NCBI GenBank assembly: GCA_036971475.1
Contig: JBAIZL010000006.1
Span: 135,441,731 to 135,505,730 of the forward strand
Length of the DNA stretch: 64,000 nt
Source of the DNA: Prosapia bicincta
Taxonomy: Eukaryota > Arthropoda > Insecta > Hemiptera > Cercopidae
Direction of reading: 5' to 3'
A model generated the notes under the pieces. That model worked only from the letters and a program-made list of their open reading frames with translations, had not been told where the DNA came from and did not search any database. Made by a program: the position numbers and the translations under genes. Below, piece after piece: positions 57,179 to 64,000 of this stretch (within the stretch, counting starts at the first letter, position 1; the number at the start of each line of letters is the position of its first letter).

Positions 57179-59750
57179 ATGGCTCCTCACAAATGTATGA
57201 GCCTACATGAAAAAATAGACGTAATTCATTATGCTGACAGAGAAAATTATGGTGTTAGGGAAATTGTAGAGCGTTTTAAGATAGGTAAAACAAGTGCAGT
57301 AGAAATAATAAGGAACAAAGATTTGACTTTAAAGATTTCAGAAAAAACGGAAACTAAAGTGTGCAAATAAACTTTACTGGACAAGGATTGGGTACGAGAG
57401 TATATAAGGTAGTATAAAAACGGAAACTAAAGTGTGCAAATAAACTTTACTGGACAGGGATTGGGTACGAGAGTATATAAGGTAGTATAAAAACGGAAAC
57501 TAAAGTGTGCAAATAAACTTTACTGGACAGGGATTGGGTACGAGAGTATATAAGGTAGTATAAAAACGGAAACTAAAGTGTGCAAATAAACTTTACTGGA
57601 CAGGGATTGGGTACGAGAGTATATAAGGTAGTATAAAAACGGAAACTAAAGTGTGCAAATAAACTTTACTGGACAATGATTGGGTACGAGAGTATATAAG
57701 GTAGTATAAAAACGGAAACTAAAGTGTGCAAATAAACTTTACTGGACAATGATTGGGTACGAGAGTATATAAGGTAGTATAAAAACGGAAACTAAAGTGT
57801 GCAAATAAACTTTACTGGACAATGATTGGGTACGAGAGTATATAAGGTAGTATAAAAACGGAAACTAAAGTGTGCAAATAAACTTTACTGGACAGGGATT
57901 GGGTACGAGAGTATATAAGGTAGTATAAAAACGGAAACTAAAGTGTGCAAATAAACTTTACTGGACAATGATTGGGTACGAGAGTATATAAGGTAGTATA
58001 AAAACGGAAACTAAAGTGTGCAAATAAACTTTACTGGACAATGATTGGGTACGAGAGTATATAAGGTAGTATAAAAACGGAAACTAAAGTGTGCAAATAA
58101 ACTTTACTGGACAGGGATTGGGTACGAGAGTATATAAGGTAGTATAAAAACGGAAACTAAAGTGTGCAAATAAACTTTACTGGACAATGATTGGGTACGA
58201 GAGTATATAAGGTAGTATAAAAACGGAAACTAAAGTGTGCAAATAAACTTTACTGGACAGGGATTGGGTACGAGAGTATATAAGGTAGTATAAAAACGGA
58301 AACTAAAGTGTGCAAATAAACTTTACTGGACAATGATTGGGTACGAGAGTATATAAGGTAGTATAAAAACGGAAACTAAAGTGTGCAAATAAACTTTACT
58401 GGACAATGATTGGGTACGAGAGTATATAAGGTAGTATAAAAACGGAAACTAAAGTGTGCAAATAAACTTTACTGGACAATGATTGGGTACGAGAGTATAT
58501 AAGGTAGTATAAAAACGGAAACTAAAGTGTGCAAATAAACTTTACTGGACAATGATTGGGTACGAGAGTATATAAGGTAGTATAAAAACGGAAACTAAAG
58601 TGTGCAAATAAACTTTACTGGACAATGATTGGGTACGAGAGTATATAAGGTAGTATAAAAACGGAAACTAAAGTGTGCAAATAAACTTTACTGGACAATG
58701 ATTGGGTACGAGAGTATATAAGGTAGTATAAAAACGGAAACTAAAGTGTGCAAATAAACTTTACTGGACAATGATTGGGTACGAGAGTATATAAGGTAGT
58801 ATAAAAACGGAAACTAAAGTGTGCAAATAAACTTTACTGGACAATGATTGGGTACGAGAGTATATAAGGTAGTATAAAAACGGAAACTAAAGTGTGCAAA
58901 TAAACTTTACTGGACAATGATTGGGTACGAGAGTATATAAGGTAGTATAAAAACGGAAACTAAAGTGTGCAAATAAACTTTACTGGACAATGATTGGGTA
59001 CGAGAGTATATAAGGTAGTATAAAAACGGAAACTAAAGTGTGCAAATAAACTTTACTGGACAATGATTGGGTACGAGAGTATATAAGGTAGTATAAAAAC
59101 GGAAACTAAAGTGTGCAAATAAACTTTACTGGACAAGGATTGGGTACGAGAGTATATAAGGTAGTATAAAAACGGAAACTAAAGTGTGCAAATAAACTTT
59201 ACTGGACAATGATTGGGTACGAGAGTATATAAGGTAGTATAAAAACGGAAACTAAAGTGTGCAAATAAACTTTACTGGACAATGATTGGGTACGAGAGTA
59301 TATAAGGTAGTATAAAAACGGAAACTAAAGTGTGCAAATAAACTTTACTGGACAATGATTGGGTACGAGAGTATATAAGGTAGTATAAAAACGGAAACTA
59401 AAGTGTGCAAATAAACTTTACTGGACAATGATTGGGTACGAGAGTATATAAGGTAGTATAAAAACGGAAACTAAAGTGTGCAAATAAACTTTACTGGACA
59501 GGGATTGGGTACGAGGTAGTATTCTGTACATGACATGATTTCTTTTAAAACAATTTTGGCTGAAAGTACTTCGGTAGACAGAAATACAGAGAATGAATGG
59601 GAAAACAAATTGCCAGGAATTATCAATTTATATGCATGTGAAGATGTATTCAATGCCGATAGAACGGGAATGTTTTTCCGTGCTTTATCCAGAAAAACAA
59701 TGTGTTTTAAAAACCGTACACACCAATTTTGTTTTCTTTAGTTTTAGTTA
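57179..59750 (+). pseudogene. Tigger/pogo copy 2, expanded by an internal array
   Basis: Begins M-A-P-H-K-C-M-S-L-H-E-K-I-D-V-I and K-I-G-K-T-S-A-V-E-I-I (CENP-B type helix-turn-helix), reaching K-T-E-T-K-V-C-K at 57360, where the 73-bp array starts. Coding resumes at 59535 with S-F-K-T-I-L-A-E-S-T-S-V-D, N-E-W-E-N-K-L-P-G-I-I and V-F-N-A-D-R-T-G-M-F-F-R-A-L (first catalytic Asp; the usual E after D is R), ending C-F-K-N near 59715. It then jumps to the 3' tail also found in copy 1, so the rest of the catalytic domain is deleted. Copy 3 is inserted at its end. Confidence 0.75.
57346..59518 (+). repeat. 73-bp minisatellite, 30 copies, within transposase sequence
   Basis: GTGCAAATAAACTTTACTGG recurs every 73 bp from 57361 to 59478 (2117/73 = 29 intervals, 30 copies). 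Variation is almost confined to one site (ACAATGATTGG, ACAGGGATTGG or ACAAGGATTGG). The unit is transposase coding sequence (K-T-E-T-K-V-C-K, then L-L-D-K-D-W-V-R-E-Y-I after a stop). As 73 is not divisible by three, the array destroys the frame. Confidence 0.95.
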
Positions 59751-61963
59751 CAGTAAGACGCCCATTATCCGGGGTTCTATTAACAGGGGTTCCAATTAAC
59801 CGGGGTGACAAAAAGCTTATTTTTCAAAATCTTTTTTACATAAAGTGTTTTATACGCAATATATTTTGTACATTTTGTAATTCACTTTAAAATTATGCAA
59901 TTTAGGTGGTTTAGGAAGTACTTATAACAAGGTTAAAATAAGCCTTTTTCCTCACCTTAATTACATCAGTTATTTTATAACCGTCTATTATAACCGTTTT
60001 GTTAACATCGGTCATTCGTTTTCTAGGTTTAAATTTTAGGTTATATTGCTTGTTATAACCTTCGGCTATAAATAACGAATGTGGCTAATGTTTATTATGA
60101 AAACAATGAGTACGAAAGATGATTTTTTATTTTTAACAGTTAAATACATAATTGTTACTCAAGTAAATAAACAATGAGATAAAATAAATAGAAAAACACG
60201 GCAAGTGGTTTAGTACGAATGGGTTTCGTCAACATCAACCTATTCAAACCTTCTAGGAACAAAAATGTTTAACGATTTTCTCAGAAACTCCTTCAGGCCT
60301 GTTGCCTACAGAACAAAAACAATTCAGTTGTGCTTTAGTCCCCATTTAAACTACATCGTACGAAATGTCGCAGAAAAGAAAACGTGTAGTTTTAACGCTT
60401 GAACAGAAATTAAACATTAAAAAACATGTTGAAAAAGGTGAAAGTATTAAAAAATTGGTCAGTGAATTAAGAATTGGCGAGCAAACTGTTCGTGAAATTT
60501 TAAAGAAGAAAAAAGACATTTCCGACTTCGTCTCATCATCGGTGCAAACAATGTGTCCTCGGAAAACAATGAAAAATCTTCATTAAAAGACTTAGATGAA
60601 GCCCTCTACCAATGGTTCATTCAAAAACGTGCTGAGGCAGTTCCTATTTCAGGGTCAATGGTGAGTGAAAAGGCTATATGGTTTCATGAAAACTTGCAAA
60701 TTGAGAAGCCATTTTCTGCTTCCCAAGGATGGCTACACAGATTCAAAAAAAAGACACGGTATCAGGCAGTTGGCTATTCAAGGGGAAAGTCTTAGCGGTG
60801 ATAATGTTTCAGCCATATTACTTATTGAAAATTTTAACTCTTTAGTCGAAAAATTTAATTTAACTCCCGATCAAATTTATAATGCTGATAAATCAGGATT
60901 TGGAAAATGCTTCCTTCAAAAACTTTAGCTGCTCAATCCAAAAAATATGATCCTGGTCACAAAACTAGCAAAGAATGGCTTACAATTATGACATGTTGTA
61001 ATGCTTCAGGAGATCATAAATTAAAATTAACTGTTATTGGAAAAGCGAAAAAACCTCGATCATTTACAGGAACTGAATTAGATTGTCTTCCTTGTGACTA
61101 TTGTAACCATCCAAAAGCTTAGATGAAACAAACAATCTTTTCGTCGTGGTTTAAAGATAAATTTCTTCAGTGCGTCACCACTTGAAAAAGAAAGGTCTAC
61201 CTCTTAGAGCTGTTTTATTACTTGACAATGCTCCTTCCCACCCAGCTGAGTCGACTTTGACGACTGCAGATGGAAAAATTTTTGTTCATTATCTTCCACC
61301 AAACGTCACATCCCTGATCCAACTGATGGATCAAGGGGTAATATCCAGTTTAAAGGGAAGGTACAAAAAAATATTCCTGAGATTTCTCCTTGAAGAAAAT
61401 AACAGCAAAGATTCAATAAAAGAAATTTTAAAAAAGTGGACCATTAAAGACGCCATCTTTACAGTCTTTGAAGCCTGGGTAAATTTACCCTCCAAAACAT
61501 TGAAACTTTCATGGGGGAAAATATTGGAAGAAGATGATGTTGTACAAGAAACCTCAAAAGAATTGGAAACAGAATCAAATCTTGAAATTTCCAAAGCTCT
61601 CCCGGATTTCATTCATGTTGATAGGGATGACATGGAAAACTGGCTGGAAAATGACAGAGACGAAGAGGGATTTGAACAACTGAGTGACAAAGAATTAGCA
61701 GATCTCCACAGAAAAGATGGGCCATCTACTTTATCGAAGTTTGATTAAAAAAACTCGAGTGATGAGAACGAAAATTCGCTATTCGTTATGGAAAGAAAAA
61801 CAATAAAACAACCAAGCATTGGAGGCAACAGAACTTCTACTAAATTACTTTGAACAGGAGAACACTGATTATAACAATTCTCTTGCTACAGGCTATGAGA
61901 ACTGATATTAGAAAAGAAATTTTTAATAAACAAACTAAAATTACTGATTTTTTCTCCAAATGA
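59751..61963 (+). pseudogene. Tigger/pogo copy 3, near-complete transposase
   Basis: TACAGTAAGACGCCC at 59751 begins a Tigger-like end with ATTATCCGGGG and TTAACCGGGG blocks. From 60365: M-S-Q-K-R-K-R-V-V-L-T-L-E-Q-K (CENP-B N-terminal helix-turn-helix), then the second DNA-binding domain (60560-60780; W-F-I-Q-K-R, A-S-Q-G-W-L-H-R-F-K). The catalytic domain follows with Y-N-A-D-K-S-G-F (first Asp), L-L-L-D-N-A-P-S-H at 61227 (second Asp) and P-P-N-V-T-S-L-I-Q-L-M-D-Q-G-V near 61330 (third Asp). The C-terminus runs to T-K-I-T-D-F-F at about 61950. All three catalytic Asp codons survive, but at least four frame breaks (about 60570, 60760, 60910, 61120) plus a stop at 61746 kill it. The right end is missing. 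Confidence 0.85.
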
Positions 61964-61989
61964 AAATTTAATATGTTCATATGTATATT

Positions 61990-64000
61990 TTATTTATTGT
62001 AAATAAATTGGAGAGGCTTAATCCGAGCGTGGGGGACGGATGGAGCGGAGCTCTACGTATGTGGCTTCCTATAAACGGGAGGTCCAGGCAAATGTGTGAG
62101 TGCATGAAGGCGGCTCAAAAAAAGAGGCCAGTCCTAGCACTTGAAGGGTTGTTATCTGCCCAGCTCTCGCCCTGCCCTTCTCTTGCGGGTGGCAACCAAG
62201 AAGCACCCCTCATCCAGGTTGGTGGTCTGGATGGGCACATACACCCCCGAACTGAAGGTGTTATGCGATCCGTGCCGATGTAGATTCGTGGCCCTCAGGG
62301 TAAGGAGGGTCTTTAACGGAGCCTCAGGGGCACCTGGCGCCACCCCTGAGTACTTAAGTCGCCTTACCGCCATAAGCGAGGCTCTGTGGCGGCGGACCTT
62401 TAATTCCCTAGCTGCTCGTGGGAACACACATGGCAGAGACAAAATTTAACTGGTCAGGGCTCAGAACCTACCCACAAATCTGTCCCAATGGAGGTGGCTT
62501 CGGCCCTCGTAGAGACAGATGGAAATCCAGTTGCGAAAGCAACAGGAAGAATGAGTGGGGCACAAAGGAAGAAAGCACTCTGGCTTTCCTACCATGAGGA
62601 AGCAAAGAAGGCGGAGGCGGAGGGCAGAGAACCACCGCCATCCCCTTTGAGGAAACACCGGTCCAGGCAGCGGAAGGGTTTGACGGAGGCTGATGCTACA
62701 ATCCGCCCTGTCGTCCCGGAAGCCAGTGGATCCGGTAGGACCTTAGTACGACAAGAGAGAGAGAGAGGAAAAGGAAAGAAAGGAATACTTCTAATCCTAC
62801 TCCAGAATCGGAGGCCAAGAGGAATAGACAAGGGTCTAGGCCTGCTGGGTCGGGAGGGCCGTCTTTCTCGTCGATCTCCTCTAACCTACTGAGGGTTCTA
62901 GTGACCTTTGGGGATAGTGTAGGCGTGAGGATGGAGATGGCAGCGTTCGACCACCTTAAGGGCACCATCATGGACCATCTGGACACTCCTAGTGATAAAC
63001 ACTGGGCGTGGTAAGCTTAAGTGGAACAGCGAGTTAGAGGCAAGACGGAAAGAGACTAGAAGGCTCTTTAATAGGGCAAAGAAGAAGAAAACGGCAGAGA
63101 CCTGGCAGGCATATAAAGACAGCCAGGGTCTCTATACAAATCTTATTAAAGAGGTTAAACGTGCTTTTTGGGAAAAGTGGTACTCAGAGACAAGCACACT
63201 GAGTGACACTGCTAGACTGTTTAAGATGTTAGCAGGTGGACCGAGGGGAGAGCTTAAGTTTGTCAGGAAGACTGATGGTAGCTTTACTGACACTCCAGAG
63301 GAAACTCTGCGTCTGCTTATGAGGAACATTTTCCCCGATATTAGACCGGTAGGGGACGGTGATCAAAACCTCCGACATACTGGACTAAGGGCGGACTAGA
63401 ATATTCCTGGGCAGGTGATCTCAGCGCAAAAGGTGAGAGAGGCGATTCTGTCTTTTGAGCCTTCTAAAGCGCCTTGATTAGATAATATTACTCCAGCACT
63501 ACTACAAAATTGCTTCTAGGAAATAATAGGGCCACTGGCAGGATTACTCAGAGGCTGTGTCTCAAAACGAAAGTTATCTTTATCCCCAAACCGGAGAGGA
63601 AAGGTTACACAGAGGTAAAGGACTTCAGACCTATCAGCCTTACATCTTTCTCTTCAAAGACACTAGAAAGGCTGGTGGACCACTATTTGAAGGAGGGACC
63701 TTTGAAGCAGTATCCGTTTCATCAGGACCAACACGCCTACCGAACTGGTAGGTCAGTGGAGACTGAGCTGTTGTCGGTCGTGGACTTTATTGAAGATCAG
63801 ATCAACAACAAGGGGATATGTATTAGGGCTTTTCTTGATGTGGGCTTTTAATAGTACCTCTAGACTGGCCATCAAGAGAGCAGCTATGGATCACGGGATT
63901 TCTGATGGAATTATAAATTGGATTATGAGTTCCTTGGAAAACCGGATACGTACTGCATTCTGGATGGGGTGCACGATAAATGGGATGGTCTCGGAGGGCT
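61990..64000 (+). mobile_element. LINE with endonuclease deleted (runs off window)
   Basis: Sharply GC-richer than its surroundings. About 500 bp of 5' leader precede an ORF1 remnant (62488-62892: M-S-G-A-Q-R-K-K-A-L, then a basic proline-rich stretch). At about 62980 the sequence jumps to the linker before RT (62992-63399: K-L-K-W-N-S-E-L, R-R-L-F-N-R-A-K, K-R-A-F-W-E-K-W, L-K-F-V-R-K-T-D-G-S-F-T-D-T-P). RT follows from 63560 (I-F-I-P-K-P, K-D-F-R-P-I-S-L-T-S-F, Q-H-A-Y-R-T-G-R-S-V-E-T, then F-L-D-V-G-F with a stop). No AP endonuclease domain lies between. Gene order and motifs fit an insect Jockey/R1-type LINE. Confidence 0.8.

Noticed and set aside
57346..59518. Regular array that might suggest CRISPR
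   Set aside because: The whole 73-bp unit repeats; there are no unique spacers, no cas genes, and the sequence is eukaryotic.
62152..62986. Minus-strand frames at 62152-62442, 62589-62831 and 62696-62986
   Set aside because: Shadows caused by higher GC of the LINE leader and ORF1; no independent motif.

Overview
The window looks like nuclear DNA of an insect, possibly a hemipteran (order uncertain). It is AT-rich, has spliceosomal exons with GT..AG borders, and is packed with mariner, piggyBac, hAT, Tigger/pogo, LINE and LTR-type elements. There is no operon structure and no prokaryotic signal. Most open frames are transposon fragments or frames through tandem repeats.

The one clear host gene is the 3' half of an attractin orthologue (Drosophila distracted) on the + strand. 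Seven exons can be placed (533-682, 8289-8453, 36726-36942, 38888-38966, 41539-41661, 43142-43256, 44496-44629). Their phases chain without a break from a laminin-type EGF module, through the membrane-proximal ectodomain and one transmembrane helix, to the conserved cytoplasmic tail and stop codon. The introns are very long (one is 28.3 kb) and hold nearly all the mobile DNA in the first 44 kb.

Intron content in order: two related mariner relics (744-1610, 4453-5150); TTAA-bounded piggyBac-type elements (5515-6120, 6470-7531, 9087-9721, 10167-13014, 26655-27634, 27831-28459, 39355-40327) and a piggyBac transposase pseudogene (31900-33648); a non-coding LTR element with two 1191-bp LTRs (15979-20521); satellites with units of 144, 128, 33, 87 and 56 bp; and many palindromes. 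Downstream of the gene lie a 100-bp dimeric satellite (45520-47840), a mariner pseudogene, a LINE remnant, three nested Tigger/pogo copies (one split by a hAT element, one carrying a 30-copy 73-bp array grown from its own coding sequence), and a GC-richer LINE running off the window end.

The most interesting signal is a set of palindromic repeats whose arms carry hammerhead-ribozyme-like motifs. At least five sequence-divergent families share one plan: short stem I, a C/U-U-G-A-N-G/A-A core, a 3-6 bp stem II, GAAA, a short self-complementary stem III, an NUH triplet, then the stem I partner. Core positions 3 and 8 mostly covary (C-G or U-A). Ribozymes in one palindrome sit head to head, with 5' ends at the centre. 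Two palindromes are flanked by 12- and 15-bp direct repeats. Others are stacked in a 1.9-kb (TA)n nest inside a piggyBac MITE, for which a paralogous empty site exists in this window. This fits Penelope-like-element or retrozyme-type hammerheads, but that assignment and any activity are inference.
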